Origin: Novosphingobium sp. Leaf2
GTDB lineage: Bacteria; Pseudomonadota; Alphaproteobacteria; Sphingomonadales; Sphingomonadaceae
NCBI RefSeq assembly: GCF_001421325.1
Contig: NZ_LMJY01000004.1
Location: 43,977-107,976 of the forward strand
DNA length: 64,000 nt
Reading direction: 5' to 3'
The position numbers were made by a program, and so were the translations under genes. Below, in pieces: positions 1 to 8,780 of this stretch. The notes beneath the pieces are model-generated. The model did no database searches. It was not told where the DNA came from and saw only the letters and a list, made by a program, of their open reading frames with translations. The number at the start of each line of letters is the position of its first letter. The first letter of the stretch is position 1.

Positions 1-189
1 GTGATCAGCATCGCCGGGCTGGCGTTTGCACCGACGGTGGTCGCGCTTATCACCGACTTCGTGTTCAAGGACGAACGCCGCGTCGGAGATTCGCTGGCGA
101 TCACGTGTGCTGCTGCGGCGGCTGCGGGGACGATCTTTCTCGCCCGCGCCCTGCCCCACTACCGACGGATGCTGGACAATCCGCTATGA
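1..189 (+). CDS. MFS transporter, C-terminal end (cut by window edge)
   Basis: Only the last 62 codons are inside the window. They contain two hydrophobic stretches separated by a short charged loop (around F-K-D-E-R-R) and a basic tail, which fits the last two membrane segments of a major facilitator transporter. Sphingomonad MFS permeases often end this way. The substrate cannot be judged from this piece. The gene ends tail to tail with the TetR gene on the other strand, overlapping by six bases (184-189). The assignment is by resemblance only. Confidence 0.55.
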   Translation: MISIAGLAFAPTVVALITDFVFKDERRVGDSLAITCAAAAAAGTIFLARALPHYRRMLDNPL

Positions 190-906
190 CGGGCCAGCAG
201 GTCTGATCAGGTCATCGAACAACGGGGCCTGTCGATGATTATGCGGCGCCGTAAGCGCAACGGTCATCTGCACCAGCGTGTCGTCGACCAGTTCGTCCAG
301 AGAGATGCCCTGGTCGAAATTGGGGAAGCCGCTATCCCGCCGCATCAGCATGTTGAGGAACATCAACTTGCACAAGCCCACGCGCAGGCGCAGTTCCACG
401 GGCGGCACATAGCTGATGCGCTCCGCGATCAGTTGCCGCACGCGCCGCAGCGCCGGCACGGGCACTTCCGGATCGTCGTAAGGATGGCGAATACCCTCGG
501 CGCGCGAACGGGTCAGGTACTGCGCCAGGAACGCGGAATACGGGTGGCGCCCGTTCTCGTCGCTGATCGTCAGATGGGGCAGGCACATGATTTCCAGCAA
601 CGTGCGCGCATCGCCCAGCAATCCGGCATCTTCGGCGCGCTCCAGCATCGCCATGCGCAACGGCTCGAACAGGTTGGTGCGATAATCGAAGATCGCATAG
701 ACGAGCGCTTCCTTGGTACCGAAGTGGTACTGGACGGCGGTGTTGTTGCCCTGCTCCGCTGCCGCCGCGATCTCTCGCAGCGCCACGCCATCGATGCCCC
801 GGTCAGCGAACAGCTTTTCAGCCGCCTCGATGATTTTCGTGCGCGTGGCGATGGATGTGACGTGGCGTCGCTTCGCAGGCGCGGTGCGGGTCGTGATGTC
901 ATGCAT
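184..906 (-). CDS. TetR/AcrR family transcriptional regulator
   Basis: A 240-residue protein with an N-terminal helix-turn-helix at about residues 20-65 (R-T-K-I-I-E-A-A-E-K-L-F-A, then L-R-E-I-A...V-Q-Y-H-F-G-T-K-E-A-L). This is the classic TetR DNA-binding layout. The remainder is a variable all-helical ligand domain. An AAGG box lies about nine bases before the ATG. It is divergent from the SDR at 1005 and shares a roughly 100-bp promoter region with it, so that SDR is the likely target. The palindromic element found at other promoters in this region is not visible here, so this regulator probably has its own operator. The ligand is unknown. Confidence 0.88.
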   Translation of the reverse strand: MHDITTRTAPAKRRHVTSIATRTKIIEAAEKLFADRGIDGVALREIAAAAEQGNNTAVQYHFGTKEALVYAIFDYRTNLFEPLRMAMLERAEDAGLLGDARTLLEIMCLPHLTISDENGRHPYSAFLAQYLTRSRAEGIRHPYDDPEVPVPALRRVRQLIAERISYVPPVELRLRVGLCKLMFLNMLMRRDSGFPNFDQGISLDELVDDTLVQMTVALTAPHNHRQAPLFDDLIRPAGPS

Positions 907-1004
907 ACGATAGCCTTAGTGTTCCGCCTGCACGCGTTAGGCAAGCCGTTACTCGGCCCAACGGGCAGCTTCAGGCCCCATATATACTCTTCGGGAGAAT
1001 GATT

Positions 1005-1745
1005 ATGAACCAAATCACGTCCTCGGTCATCACCGGCGCCGCGCAAGGGATCGGCCGTGCGATCGCCGAAAGACTTGTCGATCTCGGCCACCGCGTCGCG
1101 CTGATCGACGTCAACGGCGATGCCGTGCAAACCATGGCAAACGCCATGCCCGGCGCCATCGCCGTGCAATGCGACGTATCGCAGCACGAGAGTGTCGAGG
1201 CCTGTGCCCGGCGGATCGCCCAGGAATGGGGCTATGCCGATATCCTCATCAACAACGCGGGAATAAGCCCCAGCCATGGCGGGCGCTCACTAGCGGTGGA
1301 GGATACCGACATTGAGGAGTGGCACCGCGTTATCGGGGTTAATCTGACCGGCACTTTCCTGATGTGCCGCGCACTACTGCCGCTAATGAAGCCACGAGGA
1401 TGGGGCCGCATCGTCAACTTCTCGTCGCAGGGCGGGCGCATGCGCTCGCGCCTGTCCGGTGCACATTACGGGGCGACGAAGGCGGGCGTGATCGGTTTCA
1501 CCCGCGTGCTGGCAGGGCAGGTCGGCGCGCATGGCATCACTGCCAATTGCATCGCCCCCGGCCGCATCGTCACGCCGCAAAGCGAGAGTTTTGGCGACAA
1601 GTCCGGCTATGTCGATGATATACCGGCGGGCCGCTTGGGTGAGACGGACGATATCGTCGCCGCCGTGGAGTACCTGATTTCAAAGCGGGCATCGTTCGTC
1701 ACCGGCACTGTGCTGGACGTGAACGGCGGGTTCTTCATGCCCTGA
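1005..1745 (+). CDS. SDR family oxidoreductase
   Basis: A 246-residue classical short-chain dehydrogenase. It has the Rossmann motif T-G-A-A-Q-G-I-G near residue 10, N-N-A-G near residue 85, a catalytic Ser in N-F-S-S-Q-G and the Y-G-A-T-K catalytic pair. The C-terminal V-T-G-T-V-L-D-V-N-G-G is typical of FabG-like enzymes. An ATG also exists at 999, but the GGGAG box at 993-997 would abut it. The ATG at 1005 has proper spacing and is preferred. It is divergent from a TetR gene and convergent with the acyl-CoA dehydrogenase. The substrate, presumably a hydroxy or keto catabolic intermediate, cannot be read from sequence. Confidence 0.88.
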   Translation: MNQITSSVITGAAQGIGRAIAERLVDLGHRVALIDVNGDAVQTMANAMPGAIAVQCDVSQHESVEACARRIAQEWGYADILINNAGISPSHGGRSLAVEDTDIEEWHRVIGVNLTGTFLMCRALLPLMKPRGWGRIVNFSSQGGRMRSRLSGAHYGATKAGVIGFTRVLAGQVGAHGITANCIAPGRIVTPQSESFGDKSGYVDDIPAGRLGETDDIVAAVEYLISKRASFVTGTVLDVNGGFFMP

Positions 1746-1768
1746 CCGGGGCCGGGGATCGGCGATGA

Positions 1769-1800
1769 CCGGCACCCGCGCCATAAAGCGCGGATGCCGG
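1769..1800. terminator. GC-rich hairpin between convergent genes
   Basis: CCGGCACCCGCGC and GCGCGGATGCCGG form a 13-bp stem with one mismatch around a six-base loop (CATAAA). It lies in the 82-bp gap between the SDR (+) and the acyl-CoA dehydrogenase (-). There is no T-tract on either side, so it is either a bidirectional attenuating hairpin or a REP-like element rather than a textbook intrinsic terminator. Confidence 0.5.
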
Positions 1801-1827
1801 GTCACCCCCTCATGGCCGGGTAATCTT

Positions 1828-2991
1828 CTAACGCCGCTGGTCGAAACGGCGGCCCAACATGGCACCCGCGATATTGGTTTTCTGGATGTCGATCGCGCCG
1901 CCGGCAATGCCCCAACCCCAGCTGTCACGCAGGCGGCGCTCCATCGGGAAGTCCTTGGAGTATCCGTAGGCACCCATCAACTGCAGCGCGTCGCCAGTCA
2001 CTTCGCGGGCGATGGTGTTGGCAAAGCACTTGCCGGTGGAGCTGTGCAGAACGGATGGCAGGCCATCTTCCGCCAGCGAGGCCGCGCGCCAGATCAGCAA
2101 CCGGGCCGCTTCCACCTTCATCTGCATCTCCGCCAGCTTGATCTGCACGGCCTGAAATTCGACGATCGCCTTGCCGAACTGCTTGCGCTCCTGAACATAG
2201 GCGCTCACATCTTCCAGCGCGCCGGAGGCCTGCGCCAGAGACATCGTGGCGTTGCCGCACCGCTCCAGGTCGAACGCTTCCATCAGCTTCTTGAAGCCGC
2301 CGCCGGCATGCACGATCACGTTGTCGAGCGGCACTTCGCAATCATCGAAGTTGAGATCGGAGGACGGTATGCCGCGAAAGCCCATCAACTGCTCGTTGGG
2401 TCCGAAAGACAGGCCCGGCGCATCCTTCTCGACCAGCACCGCGCCGATGCCCTTGGCGCCCGGTTCGTCGGACAGGCGGCAGTACACCACATAGGCATCG
2501 GAATGGCCACCGCCAGAGCACCACCGCTTGGTGCCGTTGATGATCACCTTGTCGCCCGTGATCACGCCCTTGGTCTTGAGATCGGTCAACGCGCTGCCCG
2601 CATCCGGCTCGGACATGGACACCGCCACCACCATATCGCCGGAGCAGACAGCCGGCACCACCCGCTTCTTCAGCGCGTCCGATGCAAAATGTTCGATGGC
2701 GCGCACCGGCCCCACCGAGCTTTCGAAAATCGGGAAGCCCACCGCGGACGAGATCTTGCCGAACTCTTCCAGCACGATCAGCGCCTCGATGTTGCCCAGG
2801 CCAAGGCCACCAAGTTCGCTGGACACGTTGATGCCCAGAAAACCCATCTCCGCGTAGCGCTTTAGCAGCGCCCGGCTTGGCGGCTTGTTGTCACGCTCAA
2901 GCTCGGCGGCGATGGCGGGAAGCTCGGCGCGGGCGAACTGACGCGCTGCGTCCTGCAGCTGCAACTGATCTTCGGTGAGCTTGAAGTTCAT
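1828..2991 (-). CDS. Acyl-CoA dehydrogenase family protein
   Basis: A 387-residue flavoprotein of the usual acyl-CoA dehydrogenase length. It starts M-N-F-K-L-T-E-D-Q-L-Q-L, an N-terminal helix typical of the family. The middle has the beta-domain signature V-V-A-V-S-M-S-E-P-D-A-G-S with a later K-R-W-C-S-G-G motif. The C-terminal helical domain ends with the Q-L-M-G-A-Y-G-Y-S-K-D-F-P-M-E-R segment that lines FAD. It would introduce an alpha,beta double bond into a CoA thioester and pass electrons to ETF. It is the last gene of a six-gene leftward operon (13-bp gap after the E2 gene). Together with the acyl-CoA ligase upstream it points to CoA-linked degradation of a carboxylic acid. Confidence 0.92.
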   Translation of the reverse strand: MNFKLTEDQLQLQDAARQFARAELPAIAAELERDNKPPSRALLKRYAEMGFLGINVSSELGGLGLGNIEALIVLEEFGKISSAVGFPIFESSVGPVRAIEHFASDALKKRVVPAVCSGDMVVAVSMSEPDAGSALTDLKTKGVITGDKVIINGTKRWCSGGGHSDAYVVYCRLSDEPGAKGIGAVLVEKDAPGLSFGPNEQLMGFRGIPSSDLNFDDCEVPLDNVIVHAGGGFKKLMEAFDLERCGNATMSLAQASGALEDVSAYVQERKQFGKAIVEFQAVQIKLAEMQMKVEAARLLIWRAASLAEDGLPSVLHSSTGKCFANTIAREVTGDALQLMGAYGYSKDFPMERRLRDSWGWGIAGGAIDIQKTNIAGAMLGRRFDQRR

Positions 2992-3004
2992 CGATTGTCG
3001 TCTT

Positions 3005-4444
3005 TCAAAGCAAGTGAGGATGTTCGAGCAGGCTTGCGAGCGCTGCCATAAAGCGCCCGGCATCCGCGCCGTCGATCGCACGGTGATCGCAGGACAGCGA
3101 CACGTGAAGAACCGGCACGATCCTGATCGCCCCGTCATCGTCGATGGGCTCGGGCCGCGCGGTGCCGACCGCAAGGATTGCGCCTTGCGGCGGGTTGATG
3201 ATCGCATCGAACTGTTCAACGCCGAAGCCGCCAAGGTTGGACAGCGAAAAACTGCCGCCGGCAAATTCCTCCGGCTTCAGCTTGCCGCTGCGGGCGCGCT
3301 GGGCAAGGCCCTTCATGACGGTGCCGATCGCGCCAACGGACAAGCTATCCGCGCCGAACACGATCGGCGTTACCAGGCCACGCTCGGTCGCCACGGCAAC
3401 GGAAATGTCCGCCGATCCGAACCGATGGATGTCGGTGCCGTGCACTTGCACGTTGACCGCCGGCACTTCCAGCAGGGCCAGAGCGGTGGCCTTGACGATG
3501 TAATCGTTGATGCTGGGCCTGTCGCCGGTGACGGCGGACCGCAAGGCCATCAGCCTGTCGGCCCGCACGCGGCGGCGCACGTAAAAGTGGGGGATCTGCT
3601 GCTTCGATTCGGTGAGCCGGCGCGCGATGGTGCGGCGCATCGACGACATCGGCATCACATCGACGTCGCCAGACGAAGTCGCGGGTGGCGGGGCTGCCGA
3701 GGCCAGCGCCGCCTTCGGCTCCGGGGCTGGCGCGGGCGCGGGCGGCGCCGCCTGTTGCACCAATGCCAGCACGTCATCCCGGCGGACTTTGCCCCGCGGC
3801 CCGGTGCCGGTGATCGTTTCAAGCTTGAGGCCATGCAGGCCGGCAAGCCGGCGCGCCACCGGCGTCGAAAGAACCGGACTGTCCGGCGTTGCTGCGAAAG
3901 CGCCGATCAGGTGAGGCTTTGCTTCAGGGCGCGCCGCCTGATGGATGTCCTGGGCGAAAATCCGTCCGCCGCGCCCGCTGCCAGTAACGGCGGAAAGATC
4001 CACGCCAAGGCGCTGCGCTTCGGCCAAAGCAACCGGGCTGATCGCAATGCCCGGCGGCACCGGTTGCTCGGCCTTGGCCGGGGGTGCCTGATCGGTGGGT
4101 TCGGGCGCGCCCGGCGTATCATCGCCATCCGGGCCGAAGCCAGCCTCGGAGGGCCGAAATGCAGCGACGACCGCATCGATCTCGTCAGCACCGGCTTCGC
4201 CGCCGTCGCTCAACACCGCCAGCAAAGCGCCCACCGGGTACGTTTCGCCCGGCTTGGCCAAGATGCGCACGAAGCGGCCCGGTTTCTCGGCCTCGACCTC
4301 ATTGGTGATCTTGTCGGTTTCGATCAGCGTCAACACGGTGCCGCGATCGAAGGGGGCGTTTTCGGCCACCATCCAGTCCGCGATCGTGCCTTCGGCCATT
4401 TCGATGCCCCACTTGGGCATGGTGAAGGGGGTGAGTTTGGCCAT
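3005..4444 (-). CDS. Dihydrolipoamide acyltransferase (E2) with two peripheral-subunit-binding domains
   Basis: A 479-residue E2. The N-terminal lipoyl domain (about 1-80) carries the lipoylated Lys45 in E-T-D-K-I-T. Two successive E1/E3-binding motifs follow, at about 135-170 (I-S-P-V-A-L...G-R-G-G-R-I) and 191-229 (S-T-P-V-A-R-R-L...G-P-R-G-K-V), joined by Pro/Ala linkers. The catalytic domain runs from about 262 to the end, with the H454-x3-D458 active site in C-D-H-R-A-I-D-G. It would form the core of the complex with the E1beta and E1alpha genes directly upstream. The E1/E2 set resembles acetoin or branched 2-oxoacid dehydrogenases more than pyruvate dehydrogenase. No E3 gene is in the window. 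Two binding domains are unusual for a bacterial E2. Confidence 0.93.
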   Translation of the reverse strand: MAKLTPFTMPKWGIEMAEGTIADWMVAENAPFDRGTVLTLIETDKITNEVEAEKPGRFVRILAKPGETYPVGALLAVLSDGGEAGADEIDAVVAAFRPSEAGFGPDGDDTPGAPEPTDQAPPAKAEQPVPPGIAISPVALAEAQRLGVDLSAVTGSGRGGRIFAQDIHQAARPEAKPHLIGAFAATPDSPVLSTPVARRLAGLHGLKLETITGTGPRGKVRRDDVLALVQQAAPPAPAPAPEPKAALASAAPPPATSSGDVDVMPMSSMRRTIARRLTESKQQIPHFYVRRRVRADRLMALRSAVTGDRPSINDYIVKATALALLEVPAVNVQVHGTDIHRFGSADISVAVATERGLVTPIVFGADSLSVGAIGTVMKGLAQRARSGKLKPEEFAGGSFSLSNLGGFGVEQFDAIINPPQGAILAVGTARPEPIDDDGAIRIVPVLHVSLSCDHRAIDGADAGRFMAALASLLEHPHLL

Positions 4445-4455
4445 GCCGGTGCCCT

Positions 4456-5466
4456 TCAGCGGAACGCAAGGACGCGGCGCACGGCATCCTCGATCTTCTG
4501 CGGCGACGGCACCCAGGCGCGTTCGAGGTTGCGAGCGAACGGGATCGGGCTGTGGGGCGCGGTCACCATCGCGGGCGGTGCTTTCAGGCTGGTGAAGGCA
4601 CGCTCCGTCACCATCGCCGCGATGTCTGCAGCAAGGCTGCAGCGCGGCGGGCTTTCGTCAACGACCACGAGCCGGCCGGTCTGCTCCACGGATTCGAGGA
4701 TCGCGTCTTCATCCAGCGGACTGGTGGTGCGCAGATCCAGCAAGTCCATGCCGATACCGTCAGCTGCCAGCTTGTCCGCCGCTTTTTCCGAGAAACTGAC
4801 CATGCGCCCGCAGGCAACGACGGTCACGTCCCCGCCTTCGCGCACGACGCGCGCTTCGCCGAAGCGCTGGCGGTGATCCCCGTCAGGCACTTCGCCTTTC
4901 ACGCCGTACAGTGTCTTGTGTTCGAAGAACATCACCGGGTCATCGCCGCGCAGCGCTTCGGTCAGCAGCCCCTTGGCGTCTGCCGGGGTTGTGGGGAGCA
5001 CCACCTTCAGGCCCGGCATCGCGGTCAGCATGGCATAGACGGACTGGCTGTGCTGGGCCGCCGTCTGCATGCCCGCGCCGTAGACCAGCCGCACCACGGC
5101 GGGGCATTTGGTCTTGCCGCCGAACATGTAGCGAAACTTAGCCATCTGGTTCCATATCTGGTCTAGACTGACGCCGACGAAATCAGCGAACATCAGCTCC
5201 GCGACCGGCCGTTTGCCCGAAAGCGCCGCACCTGCCGCCGCGCCGATGATCGCGCTTTCGCTGATGGGCGTGTCGATCACGCGTTCGGGGCCGAACTTCT
5301 TCCACAGCCCCGGACTGGTGCCCCAGATCCCGCCGATCGCTTCGGGACCGCCGGCAGTGCCGTTGCCGCCCACCACATCCTCGCCCAACAGGATGATGTC
5401 AGAATCGCGCTCCATTTCCGCGTGCAACGTCGAGACGATCGCCTCGCGGATGTTCATGATGGCCAT
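4456..5466 (-). CDS. Thiamine-diphosphate-dependent dehydrogenase E1 component, beta subunit
   Basis: A 336-residue E1beta. It begins M-A-I-M-N-I-R-E-A-I, followed by L-L-G-E-D-V, the F-G-P-E-R-V-I-D-T-P-I-S-E-S segment and the G-A-A-A-G-A-A-L-S-G motif, all typical of transketolase-like beta subunits. The start at 5466 is chosen because AAGGA lies six bases before it; upstream in-frame sequence has no family similarity. With the E1alpha gene 10 bp upstream it forms the heterotetrameric decarboxylating or C-C-cleaving E1, which transfers the acyl unit to the lipoyl group of the E2 encoded 11 bp downstream. The substrate is unknown; 2-oxoacids or alpha-hydroxyketones are the family options. 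Confidence 0.92.
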   Translation of the reverse strand: MAIMNIREAIVSTLHAEMERDSDIILLGEDVVGGNGTAGGPEAIGGIWGTSPGLWKKFGPERVIDTPISESAIIGAAAGAALSGKRPVAELMFADFVGVSLDQIWNQMAKFRYMFGGKTKCPAVVRLVYGAGMQTAAQHSQSVYAMLTAMPGLKVVLPTTPADAKGLLTEALRGDDPVMFFEHKTLYGVKGEVPDGDHRQRFGEARVVREGGDVTVVACGRMVSFSEKAADKLAADGIGMDLLDLRTTSPLDEDAILESVEQTGRLVVVDESPPRCSLAADIAAMVTERAFTSLKAPPAMVTAPHSPIPFARNLERAWVPSPQKIEDAVRRVLAFR

Positions 5467-5476
5467 CTGCGATCCT

Positions 5477-6451
5477 TCAGTAATATTCGACGTAGACGTC
5501 GTCAGCGACGGTCGCCGGGTCGGGCTGCGCGTCGGCACGCGCCTCGGCAACGGCCTCGTCGATCAGGGCCATGACCTGCGCGTCAACGCCGTCCAGATCC
5601 TCGTCGGTAAGCAGCGCTGCACCGGTAACGCGGGCTCGGAACGCCTTGAGGCAATCCCGCTCCGCCCGGATGCGATCCAGTTCACCCTTGCCGCGATAGC
5701 GTTGCGGATCACCCTCGAAGTGGCCATAATACCGCTCGGTATCCAGCTCGATCGCCGCCGGGCCATTGCCTGCGCGGACATACTCGAGAAGCTCCGCAAA
5801 CGCCGCGTAGGTTTCGAAGAAATCGCAGCCATTGGCGCGCCACGCCTTCATCCCGAAAGCCTCGGCGCGGCTGGCGATGTCCTGGTTGGTGCCCACGGCA
5901 TAGGCATCGCCGGTGTGTTCGGAATAGTGGTTGTTTTCGAACACGAAAATCGCGGGTACCTTGGTGACGACCGCCAGGTTCATCGCCTCGAAGGTAGTGC
6001 CCTGGTTGCATGCACCGTCCCCGGAAAAGGCGATGCCGACCCGGCCCTTGCCATCCATTCGCGCCGCAATCGCCGCGCCTACCGCCTGGGGCGCACCGCC
6101 GCCCACGATGCCGTTGGCGCCGAGCATGCCCACGTCGAGATCGGCGATATGCATGGAGCCTGCCCTGCCCTTGCACAAACCGCCTTCCCGCCCGTAGATC
6201 TCCTTCATCATGCCTTTCACATCGCAGCCCTTGGCGATGCAATGGCCGTGGCCGCGATGGGTGGAGACGATCTTGTCTTCCACCGTCAACTGATCGCAGA
6301 TGCCCACGGCAACCGCTTCCTGGCCGGCATAAAGGTGGGTGAAGCCACCGATTTCCCCGGTCTTGATTTCTTCGTGCAGGCGCTGCTCGAATTCGCGGAT
6401 GATCTTCATCCGGCCATAGGCGCCCAGCAGCTCATCGCGGTTCAGTTGCAT
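5477..6451 (-). CDS. Thiamine-diphosphate-dependent dehydrogenase E1 component, alpha subunit
   Basis: A 324-residue E1alpha. The ThDP-binding motif runs from G144-D-G-A to N173-N174 (ending F-V-F-E-N-N), the usual G-D-G...N-N span of about 30 residues. H-L-Y-A-G-Q-E-A-V and T-H-R-G-H-G-H are present near residues 39-70, and the phosphorylation-loop type segment Y-Y-G-H-F-E-G-D lies near 240. The sequence is closest in feel to the acetoin dehydrogenase/pyruvate dehydrogenase alpha family. It is the third gene of the operon, 22 bp after the Rieske oxygenase gene and 10 bp before the beta subunit. The context suggests action on a fragment released after ring hydroxylation, which is inference. 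Confidence 0.92.
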   Translation of the reverse strand: MQLNRDELLGAYGRMKIIREFEQRLHEEIKTGEIGGFTHLYAGQEAVAVGICDQLTVEDKIVSTHRGHGHCIAKGCDVKGMMKEIYGREGGLCKGRAGSMHIADLDVGMLGANGIVGGGAPQAVGAAIAARMDGKGRVGIAFSGDGACNQGTTFEAMNLAVVTKVPAIFVFENNHYSEHTGDAYAVGTNQDIASRAEAFGMKAWRANGCDFFETYAAFAELLEYVRAGNGPAAIELDTERYYGHFEGDPQRYRGKGELDRIRAERDCLKAFRARVTGAALLTDEDLDGVDAQVMALIDEAVAEARADAQPDPATVADDVYVEYY

Positions 6452-6473
6452 CCGCGCTTTCCTCTCAATGGCA

Positions 6474-7838
6474 TTACAGGTCGGTCGGCTGCTTGCCGTC
6501 GGCGTAGATGTAATCGTCCAGAACCTTGTGGAAGTGGCGGATGCGCAGTTCCTGATCGCCGATCCACAGGCCCGGATAGAAGTCGGACTTCATGCCCGTC
6601 TGCACCGTCGGCAGGTTGAACGCGTCCTGGTCGAGCACTTGGCCGATCGATTTGTCGCCATGCTTGAAGGTCTGGTGACGGACCCGCTCGGGCCATTCCT
6701 CGCCTTCGGGCACCAGCTCGAACATCCAGATGTCGTAATACATCTTGTTCGGATCGGTGGCGTGCGGACGCTGCCGGAACAGCATAATGTCATCCGAATG
6801 TACATTCACCGATACGTTCGGGAAGATCGTATAGTGATAGTCGTCCGTGAGTTGCTCGTCGTTCAGCTCGGAATAATCCTTGCCTTGCGCGGCACCGTGT
6901 TCGCGCTTGAACAGCTGCACGTCGCGCCGGATGTCGGACACGCGGCCTTCATACTCGGCCGGGTCCATCCCGGCATGCACCATGATCTCCTGGATCGCGG
7001 GGGGGATCTGGCTGGGCATGGCGACGCGCGGCGACACCGCCGCGAAGGGAATCAGGTAGCGGTTATGCTTGCCGAAGCAGTCGATCTGGACGTTGACGTC
7101 ATCCAGATACCACTTGAGCTGCGGGTGGATGCCCTGCACGTGGTAGGTTTCGCTGAATGCATCGACCGATGCCTTCCAGTTGCAGTCCCACTCCACCGTA
7201 ACGTCGCGTTTCCATGCCATCCGTTCGGGATGATACGGTTCGAGATGACGCTTGAGGGGATCGATGAAATCCTCGAACGGCTCGACATTGGGGTCGAGCG
7301 AGAACCACACGAAGCTGTTCCATTCGACGCATGGTAGTGCGGTGAGGGTCATCCCCGGAGGGCCGCCCTGATGGAAGGTGCACAGGTCCGGGATATGATC
7401 GAGCTTGCCGTCCAGGCCGTATGTCCAGTGGTGGTACATGCACTGGAAACTCTCGGCGTTGCCGCGCCCTTCGGGACGCAGGCGGTTGCCGCGATGGAGG
7501 CACACGTTGGGGAAGGCACGGATGGAGCCATCGGCCTGCCGCACGATCAGCACGGATTCCTTGCCGATGTCAGTGCAGATGTAATCGCCGGGTTCGTTCA
7601 GGTCGTCGCCGCGGCCGCCCAGCAGCCACACCTTGGTCCACACCCGCTCCCATTCCAGCTTCATGAACTCCGGCGAATAGTAACGCGCCGCCGGGATGAG
7701 CGCGGTGCCCAGTTCCGGGTCCGGGAACCGTTCCACCGGGGTGCCGTTGCCCACGGACTCGGGATCGACGCGGAACACGTCGACGACGCGCTTTACGTCC
7801 ATCGCCTCCCGGTCCCAGCCCATGACATGCGGTTTCAT
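6474..7838 (-). CDS. Rieske [2Fe-2S] ring-hydroxylating oxygenase, alpha subunit
   Basis: A 454-residue oxygenase. The Rieske cluster site is N-V-C-L-H-R-G followed by Q-C-M-Y-H-H-W (C-x-H ... C-x2-H) in the first third. The mononuclear iron site is E-T-Y-H-V-Q-G-I-H (H-x4-H) in D-A-F-S-E-T-Y-H, preceded by the bridging Asp. Length fits alpha subunits of aromatic-ring or C-H hydroxylating oxygenases. Its start overlaps the stop of the SDR upstream by one base (TGATG), so translation is coupled. No beta subunit, ferredoxin or reductase gene is adjacent; electrons must come from components coded elsewhere. The substrate is unknown. Confidence 0.93.
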   Translation of the reverse strand: MKPHVMGWDREAMDVKRVVDVFRVDPESVGNGTPVERFPDPELGTALIPAARYYSPEFMKLEWERVWTKVWLLGGRGDDLNEPGDYICTDIGKESVLIVRQADGSIRAFPNVCLHRGNRLRPEGRGNAESFQCMYHHWTYGLDGKLDHIPDLCTFHQGGPPGMTLTALPCVEWNSFVWFSLDPNVEPFEDFIDPLKRHLEPYHPERMAWKRDVTVEWDCNWKASVDAFSETYHVQGIHPQLKWYLDDVNVQIDCFGKHNRYLIPFAAVSPRVAMPSQIPPAIQEIMVHAGMDPAEYEGRVSDIRRDVQLFKREHGAAQGKDYSELNDEQLTDDYHYTIFPNVSVNVHSDDIMLFRQRPHATDPNKMYYDIWMFELVPEGEEWPERVRHQTFKHGDKSIGQVLDQDAFNLPTVQTGMKSDFYPGLWIGDQELRIRHFHKVLDDYIYADGKQPTDL

Positions 7839-8599
7839 CAGAACTGGGTCCGGTTGGTGAAGCCCCCGTCAACGACGAGATGCGATCCGTTGCACCAGCT
7901 GGCAGCATCGCTCGCCAGAAAGGCGATAGCCTTGGCGACCTCCTCGGGACGGCCAAGGCGGCCCATGGGCTGCTGGCGGAGCTGCGAGGCGTAGAACTTT
8001 TCCATCGTCCCCTTGATCATGTCCCAGTTGCCACCTTCGAACTCGATCGGGCCGGGGGACACGACGTTGACGCGAATGCCGTTCTTGCCGTGCCAGAGCG
8101 CCAACTGCTTTGCCCAAGTGATGAGGCTGGCCTTCATCGCGTTGTACGGCTGCGGACCGCCCATTGCTTCGGAAACGGAGGTTGTGCCCAGCAGGACAAT
8201 CGACCCGCGCTGCTGCTCGGTCATCGTCTCGATCACGCCTTCAACGGCGCGCACGACCGCCATCACGTCTGTTTCAAAGGCGTTGTACCAGTACTTCTCG
8301 CTGCCCATGCCGCCGCCGGCGGAAGTGAACGGAACGAGGATATCCACCCCGTCCAGCGCCTCGATCGCCCAGCTGATCCACGCCTTGTAATCGTCCGCCT
8401 GCTTGGCGTTGACCGCCTTGCCGACCACTTTGGTGCCGTACTTGGACAAGTTGGCAACGGCGTCCTTCACACTGTCTTCGCTGCGCGCGGTGAGCGCAAT
8501 ATCGCATCCTTCGCGCGCCAGAACTTCGGCCACTGAATACCCGATGCCGCGCGCCGCGCCGATGAGGATCGCCTTCTTGCCCGACAGTCCCAGATCCAT
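7838..8599 (-). CDS. SDR family oxidoreductase (first gene of the Rieske/E1-E2 operon)
   Basis: A 253-residue SDR with I-G-A-A-R-G-I-G at the N-terminus, a Ser in L-L-G-T-T-S-V-S and the Y-N-A-M-K catalytic pair. The C-terminal G-S-H-L-V-V-D-G-G-F-T closes the family fold. The ATG at 8599 follows an AAGGGA box; the in-frame extension upstream (to 8656) is not conserved in type. It leads the six-gene operon and is coupled to the Rieske gene, suggesting it dehydrogenates the diol or alcohol that the oxygenase makes. A copy of the shared palindromic element (8703-8722) lies about 100 bp upstream. Confidence 0.9.
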   Translation of the reverse strand: MDLGLSGKKAILIGAARGIGYSVAEVLAREGCDIALTARSEDSVKDAVANLSKYGTKVVGKAVNAKQADDYKAWISWAIEALDGVDILVPFTSAGGGMGSEKYWYNAFETDVMAVVRAVEGVIETMTEQQRGSIVLLGTTSVSEAMGGPQPYNAMKASLITWAKQLALWHGKNGIRVNVVSPGPIEFEGGNWDMIKGTMEKFYASQLRQQPMGRLGRPEEVAKAIAFLASDAASWCNGSHLVVDGGFTNRTQF

Positions 8600-8702
8600 T
8601 GCGATGTTCCCTTGTTCCGTTGCGCCACCTGCGGATTCGCTATCGCGGCACGTCATGTCTTGATCGGGATGTAAGCCCTTCCAGACCGCCTATGCAATAA
8701 AA

Positions 8703-8722
8703 AAGACAAGCACGACTGCCTT
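8703..8722 (-). promoter_or_regulatory. Shared palindromic operator, copy 1 (divergent version)
   Basis: Read on the minus strand this is AAGGCAGTCGTGCTTGTCTT. It matches the pattern C-A-G-T-C-R-T-G-N-W-T-G-T-Y-T-T of the stronger copies at 10517, 11385 and 16101. It is embedded in a longer AT-rich inverted repeat (AATAAAAAAG at 8696-8705 and CTTTTTTATT at 8720-8729). It lies upstream of the SDR-Rieske-E1-E2-ACAD operon and downstream of the acyl-CoA ligase gene. The least well conserved of the seven copies. Confidence 0.5.
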
Positions 8723-8780
8723 TTTTATTTATCCTTTGGCTCCATCCGTCTACTCCAGAGGCCGCTTTAAAGCCGGCAGA

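Noticed and set aside
2975..4876. 633-codon open frame on the plus strand
   Set aside because: It is antisense to the E2 and E1beta genes, which have full motif sets. Its composition is rich in His, Arg and Gly without domains, a common shadow in GC-rich DNA.
8696..8729. AT-rich inverted repeat as the terminator of a rightward gene
   Set aside because: No rightward gene ends there. Its core fits the shared operator pattern and it precedes a leftward operon.
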